A stretch of 64,000 nucleotides of DNA from Leuctra nigra (Eukaryota > Arthropoda > Insecta > Plecoptera > Leuctridae): contig OW203762.1 in NCBI GenBank assembly GCA_934045905.1, forward strand, positions 28,304,345 to 28,368,344, given 5' to 3'. Numbering within the stretch: the stretch's first letter is position 1; the number at the start of each line of letters is the position of its first letter. Made by a program: the position numbers and the translations under genes. Below the pieces are notes generated by a model that was given only the letters and a program-made list of their open reading frames with translations, was not told the origin of the DNA and searched no databases. Shown one piece after another: positions 46,439 to 59,622 of this stretch.

Positions 46439-46990
46439 GTTACAATCGGTCCAGCCGTTTTCGATATATGACGTCACTTCCGGTTTTAGCAATGGCGGCC
46501 GAAAATAATGTCGTCTTGAATTCATAATTATTACTCCTACACATTTCCAAAATTTGGTTGCAATCGGTACAGCCGTTTTTGATATATGACGTCACTTCCG
46601 GTTTTAACAATGGCGGCCGAAAATAATGTCGTCTTGAATTCATAATTATTAGTACAACACATTTCCAAAATTTGGTTGCAATCGGTACAGCCATTTTCGA
46701 TATATGACGTCACTTCCGGTTTTAACAATGGCGGCCGAAAATAATGTCGTCTTGAATTCATAATTATTAGTACAACACATTTCCAAAATTTGATTGCAAT
46801 CGGTACAGCCATTTTCGATATTTGACGTCACTTCCGGTTTTAACAATGGCGGCCGAAAATAATGTCGTCTTGAATTCATAATTATTAGTCCAACACATTT
46901 CCAAACTTAGGTTGCAATCGGTACAACCGTTTACGATATATGACGTCACTTCCGGTTTTAAAAATGGCCGCCGAGAACACTGCAACCTTG
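46439..46990. repeat. 118-bp tandem array, 5 copies, with CRE-ETS-YY1-like motif block
   Basis: The motif ACGTCACTTCCGG starts at 46471, 46589, 46707, 46825 and 46943, an exact 118-bp period. Each unit reads TGACGTCACTTCCGGTTTT, a short A-rich spacer, then ATGGCGGCC, GTCGTCTTGAATTCATAAT and TTGCAATCGGTACAGCC. Minus-strand open frames over it are artefacts. Confidence 0.95.
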
Positions 46991-47937
46991 AATTTATAAT
47001 TATTTACAAAGTACGTTTACTTATATCTATTTTAAAGTATAAAGTGGTGAATTTAGCGTCATTTAGCATATTTATGACGTCATTTCCGGTATAGGTCATA
47101 AAATGTGTGACGTCATTTCCGGTTTCGATATTTGAATCATCAAATATTACTGATTACATAAAGTTGACCGTCTAAATCGTTTAGCGCTGGTTTTGTTCTA
47201 ATCTGTTTAGCCGTTTTTGAGACATGATGTCACTTCCGGTTTCAAAATGGCGTCTTCCGGTTGGTTTTATAACAATTCAAATGAGATGTCAAAAGTACAT
47301 ACGTTACATAAATATCAAAATAATAGGATCAACCTTTGTTGCCAAAATGCCAATAGATGTATTTCAAATTTCATTACGTCATTTCCTGTTTCGTTAACAT
47401 AATTTTTAGTATTTTGCTACTGATAATGCATATAGATGACCGTCTGAATCGTTTGGCGCAAATTTCGTTCCAATCGGTCCAGCGGTTGTCGAGATATGAT
47501 GCCACTTCCGGTTTCAAAATGGCGGCACAAAAAAGTCATGGGGAGAAGGTTAAATCAGACGCCAAAAGTGCACACGTGGTAAAAATGTGAGATCAATCGG
47601 TTCAGCCGTTTAGGCTGTGGCCTGTTTACCGGATTTTAGCTCCAGCCTACTACTACTAAGATTATTATTATGAAAACCGCCCTAAAACACTGTTTTCACG
47701 GCCCTCTAGCGCGCAAAGGGCGTAACCTATTGTTCCCAAATTTGGTATATGTTGTAGGGTGGGCCATAGCTCGAAATTAAGATATTTCGCAACAATGTGA
47801 GATTTCTCAATTTTAAGATCCAGTAGGCCGAAAATGCCACTTTGATGCTTACAGTAAAAGTGGGTTTGCTCCAGCCTTTATATGAGAGTGTGCGCGCGCC
47901 GTACGACTTGGCTGGCGTGGAGCGACCGCTCCACTAG

Positions 47938-49053
47938 ATAAAAATAAAAATGTATGATTTTTTCTAGAGTGCGCTCGTTAAAAATAAGAACTCGTCCCAG
48001 TATATTGAAGTATACCTACTACCTATCGAAATAATAAGGAAATTCGAAAATTCAATATTCCTCTCCAAAAATATCCCATTTCGTCCACTTATATCAGATA
48101 TTCATGCGTCGAAGCCCTCAATTTGCTCTGATCGATTTCATATCAATTATTTTGATGTTTTCGAGCAGTGATCCTCCTTCGTTCTCCGAATCGCATTTCA
48201 AGGGGTTTCTTTTGTCAATAAGCAATTCGGCCCCGGGACGTCGTACAGACGTCTAGAGATCGACCGTGTCCTGCGGGATCGTGGACAAGAGCTCATTTAT
48301 AAATGAGAACGAAGAATGGAACGGCGCCGTACACCTCCGCTCTTCGCGGACGGATGAAATGGATGCTGTGTCGATCAAGATGCAATTAGAGTCGAGATCC
48401 TCCAGCACGGGAAGTCATTTCATTCGGGATGAAATGAAACATTTCGCTCGTTGGATGAAACACATTGGGAATAGAAACGTTCCTGAATTATAACAAATCC
48501 TAATACCTCCAACTAAGTATAGCAAATGTCCAGTGATTCTGTGATAAAAAAATAAGATAATCTACCACTAATAATTAAGCGACAGATTTTGACGTGAATC
48601 GATTCAGAAAAAAAATCTAAAATCCTCCAAAATTGATTTGCCGGATCACTCCATGAAAAATCAAACCATCACCCATTTCCAATGAAATAAGTTGTAAAGA
48701 ATGCATACATTACTCCCTTTGTTCTACGTACGTCAAGGGTTCCAGCAAAAACATCCACAAACGATCTACAATTTCGTAATACTATCAATAAGCTTTCGTT
48801 GGCTGTCACTCACAGGACTGTTTCAGGTAAACATGTTTTGTATCAGTTGTAATTAAAAGCAGATTAATTGCCAATTATGACCGACTACCAGCAAGGGATT
48901 TTGGTGGGTTTTGGATATATTACACATGTTTCTGAATCGATGCTCATCATAAAACCTGACATAGTTCCTGGACAAGGGACTTATGAGACTAACGATCAGG
49001 GAAAAACGAACAAAGTCGCTGCTTATCGGAACTTATTGACGAGGCCTTTCAAT
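47938..49053. other. No gene supported
   Basis: AT-rich apart from a GC-richer patch at 48230-48440 that contains a 75-codon frame without ATG. It has no recognised family and no flanking splice logic, so it is not called. Confidence 0.5.
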
Positions 49054-49561
49054 CAGTGTTGAATCCAGGCATGGCTGATGCATGATTCCAGGCATATCCC
49101 CCCCCCCCCGCCCCCCTCCCCCACGGGCCGAGCCAGTGCCTCCGAGGGGAAAATATTTTCCACACACACTTTCTTCTGTACTTTTTTCAATTCATAAATA
49201 AAGTAATGAAGACAGCTCATATTGGTTAGTGAGTGAATTTCTATGTCTTATGCGAATACTCTCACTTTATTTTATATTCTCCAAAACATCTTTCAAACCA
49301 TACTTTTCCCCCTACTTTGAACCTTTTGCACAGTCAAACTTGTCATTCTAGACCTCCGTTAGATTGCAGATCTGACAGAATCAACATGCTCTAAAATTAT
49401 TTTAAACTTATCTAAGATAGTCAGTTTTCAAAAATTTCGCTGCGCGGCAGTTCTCTATGGGCACACCCCCAGACCCCCCCCCCCCCCCCCTTCACTCGAG
49501 TCCCTTTATTTTTCGCGTAATCATTGTGCCCCCCGGGCTAAAATGTCTGAATTCAACACTG
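49054..49561. mobile_element. hAT-like non-autonomous element with poly-C tracts
   Basis: CAGTGTTGAATCCAGGCATG at the left and ATGTCTGAATTCAACACTG at the right form TIRs of about 20 bp starting CAGTG. Poly-C tracts lie near 49100 and 49475. The 8 bp flanking each end differ, so the duplication is lost or the limits are slightly off. Confidence 0.65.
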
Positions 49562-51021
49562 TGCTTGCAATTATATTTTCAACGTGCGATCTGTGAGGAA
49601 TTTAACAGTGAAACACACACTACATGAAGTACAGGTATTCTTCAATCATTATCCACAGCTAAAACTCTGCAACCATCAAACATCTACCTAGCAGGTACAT
49701 AATATTCTCAGAATTAATCTTCATGCAAAATGTCTTAATTAAAGTCGCTTCTTCACAACCTATACGTATGCACAAAACAACCACAGCAGTATCAGATTCT
49801 GTATGAAAACCATAAGCTTCGAGCAACAAGCAGCTAAGATAGAACATTTCATTTTCATATAACTATTCAAATAATCCCGTCAGTAGTGACGTAAAATGCT
49901 CACACTGCATATCGAGTATGGTATTGAAATCGGATTTGCGGTCGTCCACAAGAGATCTGCGGTCAACATAAAGTATTTGGAAGATTTCTTTTTAAATTCA
50001 ATGAAAGAGAATAATTTGATGTGCACTTGTGGGTTATGGTCTTGATCAATCAGGCAAAAACACTGGTCGCCTAGATTTGTTGGTTCTTCCTCTTATGAAC
50101 TTCGACTCCAAGTTCATGTTGAGAAAAGTTAGAATTCTTCGTCCGTGCCTTCACAAAAAAGCAAACTAATCATGTATTCTGAATGGAATTAGTGTATTTC
50201 AGCATGATGCATGATTGTTAATTGTGAGTGAAGTGCAATGATGGAGAGGATTAGGAGGTGCTGAGCAATCTGTCAATGCAGAATCATCTGGACCGAGTAT
50301 TGTGTCCATCAAAACACCACATAACTGAATGGGACAGAACGTGATGCTGGGATAGTATTTTATTCTGACAATACTCTGGTAGGTGGAAAATTTTACATCT
50401 GAAATATAATTATCTACTTATCTGGAGGCTAATTGGGTTATTTTACAGTAAATTAAGGAAATCGTAATTGTATACTATTTAATTGGCATAACGACGACTG
50501 AATTAATTAGAGGACAAATCCAATGATTAGCAACCTTTACATGAAATGATAGCAAATGCGACTCAGAATGAACTTATTTTCATACAAATTACAGCGACTG
50601 AGCCAGAGAAGTACCCCGGAGAATTGACATTTTCTACTGACGTCATCCGAGTTGACATTAAATTCCATCAAAATGTTAATTTTCTATTTTACTTATAAAA
50701 AATTAAAAACGTCTCTTCAAAAGTTCAGGATTATTTAACTGCGCATCAAAGTCAAGATAAAAATGTATATAAGTACTTTGCATAATCTAATCTGTTTTGT
50801 GAATAATAATCTAGTTTCTATCATACTTCGTTCGTCAGATGTAGAATGTCAAAGATAGAACGATAATTGTATGCGTGATTCTCGCTTGGCCAATAGCTTT
50901 TCGCCTCCATTCTTTTCTATTTGGGAGATCTCAACAGTAACCTATCATTTATTAGACATGTGCATCAGTGGAAGACTTATTCGTAAAATATTTTTAAATC
51001 CACAAAATTGTAACATTTTAT

Positions 51022-51510
51022 CACTGGCGGAACTTCGATGTTGCAGCCACCGCAGTTGTGGTGGTGGGGGGGGGGGGGGGGGGGGGGGGGGGCAGGAGCT
51101 TAAGTGGCACGACAATTTGGATTGAATGAATACCCTAAAAACGAAAAATATCGATAATCAGCAGTATAATGAAAAAGTAATGATTTAAATAATATAATTA
51201 TCAAATCGACCAATATATGTGTTAAATCGCGTTTAAATGCACTAAATTCAAAAGTGAAATTCATTTTTTTTGAGAATTCTTATTAGGCCCTTCTCCCGAC
51301 CCAAATCGGATCTAATGCTATAATATTTACCTTCTACAAGTACTACACAAATTCACAGCACGCAACTGGATTTACAATAATTGAAAAAGTGTCATACAGC
51401 ATTTAAAAATCAACACACTAAGATGCACACATTATTATTAAAGATTTTTACAGCAGGCAACTAAAATAGTGGGGGGGGGGGGGGGGGCGAAAACTGAAAT
51501 TCCGCCACTG
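51022..51510. mobile_element. hAT-like non-autonomous element with poly-G tracts
   Basis: CACTGGCGGAACTTC at the left and GAAATTCCGCCACTG at the right are inverted. Each end is followed inward by a long poly-G tract (51061-51092 and 51472-51487). No target duplication was recognised. Confidence 0.65.
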
Positions 51511-54500
51511 CAAAATATTCTTGTTCCCGAATCATAATCTTGTGTACTGACCCCACACCTAATGGACCACACATCGATATCGACGATGCTGATAACAGAT
51601 GAGCTTGTTATACCACCTCGTCTGTAAGCATCTCAATGACTGCTGCATTACTTGATGATGATTGAGTCACCGAGCAGTGAACTCTCGCACGGTGTTGATC
51701 CGATCACTGATGCGTCTCTAATCACATCATTCACTCATCAGACAAGACTAATGACTGACAATCAAGACAATAGATGCAATTAGCAAGTCTGAAACGTATT
51801 GCCGAGATTAACAACACAGAGGATACATTGACATTTCAATGAAAGTTTGTGGATGACCGTCAAATATCAATGTATTAAAAATGAAAATTTCAAAATGTGA
51901 ATTATTACATTTAATTTAATGAGGCATGTCCATCATTCCATCTGCTGAATTGTTAGATTTTATTTATTTTATACTAATTGGCTGCCGATGGGATCACGAT
52001 AAACATAAATGCGATTTTATGTACAATAAAATGCTACTATTTTGGCTCAAACGAAGAGGAGCTACATATTAAGTCTTTATTAAAAATTGCTATTGTTCAA
52101 CGAAGCGGAAGAGAAGCTTTATTAACTGTATGGTCATAAAATTAAAATAGAACATTATGCACACAAAGCTGATAATTAGCAAAGTTTTGTATATTATGTA
52201 TTATACCACCACGATGAATGTTGAATATTATCCGAAGTTTGCTGTACACAAATGTGGCTAATGAACCTTGGGAGAACATTAGAGACGCTACGGTAAACGT
52301 TACCAGACGGGAATATAATTACCATTATTCATGGAAATATTAATTAAAACCAAACAACCTACATCAAGTAAAAACCAACATATTGAACTAGAAAATCATC
52401 GTTTTACAACAATGTCACGAGCGAATAAAACTAGAACAGAGGACAAAATCAATTTCTCTCATTCTCATGAATGCTAACTTATGCTACGTGACGTCTAATA
52501 TTTTTTATTATTTCGTCACGATTAGACATCGAACCCTCGATCGACACACCACGAACGTCAGTCTCCTACTGCTGCTGTCGCGTATTGAATAATAAGCAAC
52601 ACTCTCCCCAGCCGAGTAAACTTTCATTAGTGAATAATATCATATATCAAAACATACCCAACAAAACACACCTACCTATCACCTACCTACCCGCTCGGTG
52701 CAGCGCGCAAGTCGGAGGAAAGCAATCATGATTCATGACAATGCTAACTGGATCCGGCATCAAGTGAAAACGAACGTGAAGTGTTACTTCTAGGTCAAGA
52801 CTTGATATATAAACGATGTGTGTTACGATTTTGTTTGCCCGTCCACCGCGAGATGTGAAATAGAAACTCCGAGCGCGCGGTCAAATTGACTAGTTTTTCA
52901 ACATTTTGCCCCGCCAAATGTGTAAACATGGGATATAGATAGCGATTCAATTTGAGACAATTAACTTTCAAACTGTTCCGAATACGTGTAGAGAAATCAG
53001 TGTGAAATGAAATTAGGCACCGCAGATGGGAAGTGTTTGAAAATAATGCCAAACGGCACGACTTTTGCTGATTTTACTGCATTTAACGAAATGTATGGTA
53101 TTGTAAAAATAAATTGAATATGTAATCTCGGAAATTATAGCTTTCCGCCAGTTTTTTTCTCTTTTATATGGCTAAAAGGTAGATCTGTAATTTAAAAGGA
53201 AGTTCACAACACAATCGACTATAAATTAACCACGCGTTCAAATCCTTTCCTTTTTAAATTGATAGGTGAATGGAACGTTTCCTCAAACAACGTTACTCAC
53301 AAGTTCACAGCTCACGATGACGTAAGAAAAGTAAAGTGTCTGACATTGCTTCGTAAGACGTTACAATTTCATTGCCATTTAATTGAATATTATGGTGTCA
53401 TCTGAATCCAGTCGACACCTTGAATCAAGGTCCACATTCCTCAACGTATTTTACAATATTCCAAACTCTTTTTAATTAGTTTTGATTTCTAAACAAGAAG
53501 TTCGGAACCTCATTCTTGCATAAAAAGTGGTGACTTTTATACTAACAAATAGTAAGACAGCTTCATAATATTATTTAGTTATGATTTGACATAGAAAAAT
53601 GATAAAAGCTTACATCAGACTGTTTATAATGTGCTTAGCGGATTTATTAGAATGCATTGCTTGAATCATCGGCTAGCGATTCTTTGTTTTGATCTGACCT
53701 CGCTGGACCATGCAAGAGTTGGGTGGTTTACCTTGAGAAGAAGATGCTGGCTGTCTGATAGTCGATCAAGGATGCAATATCAGGTGTGAATCTATCTTTG
53801 CATTGGTATGTTGAAATTGTTACTCTGCCAACCGTTTCATTGTATTCGACGAAACAATTAGATTCAATTCACCCACAGAGAGATAAATAATTTGAACACA
53901 CAAGATCCATTCTCAATACTGTTTCATAACGAGCGACAGTCTACTAAAAAGTACAATACAAGTATAGCGAAATTTAAGCTGAATTTGAAATTCAACCCTG
54001 AATTTGTCACAATAGGGAAGCCGCATGAATTGTATCTTGAAATTGAAAGCAATAATTTTAAAATTTAAGTCCTAAAAGTCAAAATTTTAATTCATGAAAA
54101 GTAAATTCAGTGGCTTCAACATCCACACTACATGGTATGAAAATAATAATAATTTTTAGATGGACTGTTCATTGTATTATTAATCTGAAACGAATCTAAT
54201 GAAACCAGTCTCATGGGCTTCTTATTATTTGACAAATACTTTCGATTACATTTGAGATCGCCAATATCCAGCCATAAGAATGAACCTAATCCGAAATCGA
54301 TTTCCGCTGAAAAGATTAGCAGTTACAATAATTGGATTGGTCCAGGATAAAGCCGGTGATGAAAGATTAGACATTTCATATCGGTGAATGACAATCACGC
54401 AAATTGCACTCGACTTTATCAATATAATGGTTTGAAAGAAGCCACAGAACTTTCAATTTACTTCCTTATTCGAACACTATTTTTGGTTCGAAGCATTGGT

Positions 54501-56748
54501 TACCTGCCGAAAACATGCGGATGTCCGTGGTCTCTAGCGGATGAAAGAGTTGAACACGACAGCTAATTGGTGTATGCAAATCACAACGGGATCAAACAAG
54601 CACTTCCACATTCTATCTGAAATATATAGCCAAGAGGAACGTAGTTTCTTTTGACAAGGTGTGGATATTATCTAATAGTTTGGTAGTCATGTGGATGTTT
54701 TCCAATGAGATGTTATATTGATGCTAATGTTGCAGATATTTTTAAGATTTGTCTAACATTTTATGTTTGCTGTAGCAAAACATCAATCCACTTAGTACTT
54801 TCTTTGTAAACATCGTCAAGTTAGACTCAAGAGCATACTCTGTCTTGAAATCATATAAACTCATGCCACTAACAATCAAACTTTGAAAGTGAAAACTTGA
54901 TGTAAACTCTGTAGATTGCAATCGGATGAAAGGGTGGACTTTCTGGGAACCGGACTTCATATTCATATTTCTGCACTAAAAGAGGTCAATATCATCTCAA
55001 ATTGTAATATTCCTTGTGTATAGTATTTCAAGTTGTTTGTTTGTCAACAGATGCAAAAATGTCGACTATCTGTCAATCGAAATTGGAGAACTTTATGCTC
55101 TTGCAAAGTGCAACAGGTATCTCTCACGAACATCTGCATAATCTACAAGTAATTTTAGGAACAAAAGCATGTGATTTCGGCTTGAAAATGTTGCCTAATC
55201 AGAACATTGCTCTGCTCGTGATAAGAAAGTGAATTTAGTCGTGTATTGGCTGTCAATCATCGAACAAAGCACAATCATCGATGAACATCAATCGACGTAC
55301 GATAAGTTACAGTTAAATCGCAAATGATTTCATTTCACTTGTGAAATCGAATCTGTTTGCTCTCAAACTATCTAGATATCAAACATCCAGTCAGTTTTCA
55401 CTTTTTTGAGACTGACTAATCAAATATTGACATAAAGTCAATAACTGTTATTATCATAGTTATCAGATTGAAGATGTTTGATGATAGACTACGTGAAACT
55501 TGATTCAGCAACACTTAATTATGTTCATAAAACTACACAAAAAAATATAACACACTTTTTTCTTTATGATATATTATTTTTTTAAATTCCAAACAATGGA
55601 GCAAGTGCCGGGATAGTCTCAGATTATATAAGCGTATTCGATACAAATGTATACTCCATTCTTTCTTCAGAATGTGCAGTCAACTCGTGATTGCAGGTTG
55701 TATATTCGGCCAACAATCTTCAGTCTACGCGGAAGTTTTGACAAATTCCCAGCAATTTGTCGGACTTGTGTGTCTTTGTGTCACACACGCTTCATGTGGA
55801 AAGAACTGTGGCCATATAACTGCATGAATGCCTCGACTAGTACGTGAAAACGGTGATGTGGTTACCGGTAATAATGAGCAACATTTGCAGGAGAACTGCG
55901 AGGTTAACGACTGTCGTATTCAATTAATATTTTGGTGACCACATGGATGTAAAAAACGTTCTACGTTGGGAGGGAGGGATGTTATTATTGACTCAAACTA
56001 TGTTGGTGAAAGGAAATGACATCAAGGTGCATATTTAAAAGGAATGCATGTTGTTTTGTAACGCTCGGGGTTATTAGCGAGGAATTTATCAAGAAGAGAC
56101 GATAATTTGTGTCTAGAACTATGTAAAGAGACGTTCACTCTTCTGTTTAGTTCGACACTAGCTTCCAGATCAATTATTTGTCCCGAGGTAAACTCATGAG
56201 GTGTGAAAGGTACTTCATGCACTTCAACATAATTCCGCAGACCATGACGCAAGATGTTGCATCACTGGAGGATAGATCCGCGAATACTTCTCAAGATACA
56301 CCTGTACGAATTAAGGTATTATATTCTATATTCGATCGGAGGTCGTGGATAACAATAAGAGGCGAGTATACGCCCTTCTGTTGATCACGAGCAAGGTTTT
56401 GAAGGAGTTTCTTGAGGTTTTACACTTGCATAGAGTGAGGATAATGCAACTGCAGTGCAAGAATGTTGGCCAAGAGACTTTCTTGGCGGGTCAGTGCAGG
56501 GCATCGAACAGAGCAACATTTTCCACAGGATTTCATCAATCTCCATCTCGTAATTGAAACGAACATATACTTTCAGCTCTCGAACATTACAGAGCGCCAC
56601 TATGGCTCAAGTCAAGCGCACAATTTAGTATACTTTTGAATTTGATTATGAACTAAATTATCAATATCTGTAAAACGATTGGAAATAGTTGATTATAATG
56701 TTCGAGTAGGTACTTAGTAAGTAACACAAATGATATTCCACTGAGCAG
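51511..56748. other. No gene or repeat recognised
   Basis: 5.2 kb of AT-rich sequence with only short frames lacking codon bias or family resemblance. It could be upstream intron of invadolysin or intergenic DNA. Confidence 0.5.
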
Positions 56749-56827
56749 AGTTTTTTGTACTGACTTTGTTGGAATTCACGCGTGACTTCTTGCGTGGATG
56801 AGCACCAACATTGTCAGTACAAAAACT
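56749..56827. ncRNA. Pre-miRNA-like hairpin (candidate)
   Basis: The 79-nt stretch folds into one hairpin. AGTTTTTTGTACTGAC pairs with GTCAGTACAAAAACT, then GTTGG with CCAAC, then CACGC with GCGTG around a loop of about 10 nt. Small internal mismatches resemble a miRNA precursor. A very small MITE would look similar. There is no expression evidence. Confidence 0.35.
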
Positions 56828-57160
56828 ATCGGAATGTAAGCGAATTTATTCATTTGTGCTACATCAGTAATCTAAAATTAATAATTATATAATAATAGAG
56901 GCAATTTGCTAGTTATTGTCTATTTTTGCCAACAGAACGAATCACATTTCATAATATTACCACTGGGTTCTTAAAGCTTTCTCGATATAGACAATTTATT
57001 TAGAGTTTATAGAGATTTTATTGTCATTTCAATTCTATTCAAACGTATGCTAAATTAACTTGTGTGGAGCCATACTAGCTCTGTAGTTCCGAAATAATCT
57101 CTGACTGTTTAGGCAGTCATGAGCTCATGACACTTGATTGCCTGTCCAAATCGCACAAGA

Positions 57161-57310
57161 TGTATAAAACCTTCCATGCAATACAACTGCAACGAGTATC
57201 TTAGTCACTCTCAGGTACAGGTACAGACAGAACATAACTACACAGAACAGCAAGTGCATCAATTATCACCATGCCTGCATGTGATGACTGTAATTATTTT
57301 ACCTTGTAGA
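57161..57310 (+). promoter_or_regulatory. Candidate TATA promoter with short ATG exon
   Basis: TGTATAAAAC lies about 30 bp upstream of an initiator-like TTAGTCACTCTC, followed by an AC-rich leader and ATGCCTGCATGTGATGACTG (ATG at about 57271). The frame stops after 12 codons (MPACDDCNYFTL) unless spliced at GACT|gtaatt. The layout suits a small TATA-driven insect gene, but no downstream exon could be joined in frame. Confidence 0.25.
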
Positions 57311-59291
57311 TAGTTTATCTCCTTCAATACCTGTTTATTTTTATCAGGCAAGCATATGACATCTATCACTTGCTTATTCTTAGAAAAATCAATAAAAAAA
57401 TACACGGTGTTATATAATATTACGATGCGAGTATTTAAAATAATACGGTGAATGTATCGCTGTCATACAAGGTACTCTTGAGAAGGAAGGTCATGCGTAC
57501 AAATTGTTCTAGCTAAGTGATCTACGCCTGTTGTTCATGTATAAACGTGACAATAATTCCATTTCTAATATCATCTGTCCTTGAGAACAGGTCAACTGCA
57601 AATTATAAAACTGATGATATCATTTGTGAGAAGAAATCCTTTATACCAAATCGTGAAGACGGAATCTGAGGTAACCATCAAGAGCTGAAATTAAAATTTA
57701 TGAATGCATCATCAACACAGCTAAGCCGAAAGATATTAAAAAGCAGTTAGAGTACAGAAAAGGATAGGCTTCATACACCGCAACAAGAATAAATTAACTG
57801 TGAAAATTGTTATCAATGCCAAAGCCAACATGGTACACGCAACTTATGTGGAAAGTAGGTTTGACATCTCACAGAACAGAAGTTTACACTCAATAAACAC
57901 AACACGCGGGCGTATAATTAGTAGTTAGCACCTCAATGCCAAAAACACCGCGTCGTTGTGTTGTGATAGAAACTCAAGAATATGCAAGTGCAGTGTCATC
58001 GCTACTGAGGAAGTTGGACACTGTCAGGAAGAGTTGTGTTTGTTATTCGACATAATAGCTGAGTTGAAGTAATAACTTTCACAAAATAAAAGAAGAATTT
58101 ACATCAACAATTTATAATGTTATTAAAGGAGCATGATTGGATAATGAGTTTCTTTAATTCATTCTTTAATAGCATGAGAAATTCAAATTTTATTGACTGC
58201 TGTCCACAATACATGGTTGACCATTGAGATCCAGCTTACTTATCAATATAAATTACATTAAAATTAATAACTAATGAAGTATCTTCTACCGAGGTAAACA
58301 TTCGAGCAACTTTTTAGAAATATCTTCATAATTTTGTAACACATAGTTTGCATAGATTTTTTTTAATTTACCTACAATATAAATATTATCGCTTTGTAAA
58401 TAAATTGTGTGCCCAAATCAAGTGTAATTTTTTCAATTTAGGCTCCTAGTAAATTGGTAAACTATCACGTACAGCTTTTGACCCCAAAAGTTGTAAGCAA
58501 GCACAAGAAACAGTTGCTACCTCAAATCATTATTTTAATATAAATAATTTGATTTCGAATAGTTCCAAGTTTTGACATATCGGAAAATAGTCTCCAAACT
58601 TTGCCACGGGGTACAGCGCCGTACATGTGTGTGTCCGGTTCCTATCTTCAACTTTTGATTATAGAATGGGCGCCGGCACGGTTTGGTGGGCGGGGGAACA
58701 AGGGGAATCGTTTGCTTTTTGCTAACCAGAAACTTATTTATATGAGCAACATTTAATATTATACATTTTCTTCGCATTTTCTTCAAACTGAAAATAGTAT
58801 GGCATAATACGGCAACCCTGTAAACTGGTAACTTTTTCACCATCGCTTGTGAATGTGATCTAACACTTTACCCCGAAAATAGGCATTCAGAATCCCGCAA
58901 ATTAGTTTCTATACACGGCTGTTTCAGCGCCATTGTCAAAAATGACATTTCGGAGATTGTTCCCCAGAAGTCACGACGAATTGACATGTACATGCTGTTA
59001 ACCTCCGTTGGAACCGCAATGTTCCAACTTCACTCCACTCAGATTGTAATTGTGATTCCGAAGTTAGTAAATCACCGATGTGACGTCTATAACTTAGTTT
59101 CTAATGAATTGAGTGACCTGCAACTTGTCAGTCGGTTAGGACAGCTGGAAACAACAGAGCGCGGTTGAAACGCTTCAATGATCGAACTTATTGGATCGCA
59201 GAGAGGCAATGGATTGCAGACATCGACACAAGAAACTTCAGACGATCAAGTCCGCTCTCCTGTCGAGAGAACTCTTCGAACCAACGACCTC

Positions 59292-59622
59292 CAGTGGTCG
59301 AATTGGAAGTCAGTCCGTGTATTATTTTAAAAAAAAAATTGCTCCGAGGCGCACAGCCCCGGACATTTTTTTAATTTCAGAAATTAATTTTGTGCATTTC
59401 TACGCGTTTTTGACGCTATTTTAAGCCTATTTTGTATCGACAAATGGCGTCTAGAGGATAAAATTAAAAAATTCTCTGGGAATGGTATTAATTTGAAGTA
59501 AATAGTGCTGTTTTTAATTTTTCGTGGGGGGATGGTGAAGTGGACAAATTAGCCATGGGTGGATCAATATAATCCCCATGGGGGAATACCATTCCCCCTT
59601 CATCCCCCCAATTCGACCACTC
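59292..59622. mobile_element. hAT-like MITE, family H2 copy 2
   Basis: The ends CAGTGGTCGAATTGGAAG and CCAATTCGACCACT are inverted. The interior shares a GAGGCGCACAGCCCCGG hairpin with T-run and a gggggatggt motif with the element at 26171-26475. No clear duplication was seen at the flanks. Confidence 0.7.

Larger units (their letters stand above)
44994..47937 (+). mobile_element. CTAG-hairpin foldback element, copy 2
   Basis: The architecture is the same as copy 1 at 33-35 kb. Arms of about 195 bp (44994-45190 against 46073-46270) begin with ACACTCCGTGTAAAAAA and are separated by an 880-bp loop that contains a tRNA-like insertion. A 118-bp tandem array and further motif blocks follow. The last 430 bp are nearly identical to copy 1 and end GAGCGACCGCTCCACTAG|AT. 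This copy is longer mainly because of the loop and the array. Confidence 0.75.

Noticed and set aside
46440..46985. Overlapping minus-strand frames beginning MAVPIA or MNSRRHYF
   Set aside because: They are translations of the 118-bp array in an element without coding evidence.
48266..48493. 75-codon plus-strand frame in a GC-richer patch
   Set aside because: It does not start with ATG and has no recognisable family or splice-site support.
57961..58090. Possible terminal exon (CKCSVIATEEVGHCQEELC) with AATAAA after the stop
   Set aside because: It was considered as a partner for the TATA-driven ORF at 57.27 kb, but every available AG gives a stop or frame clash at the junction.
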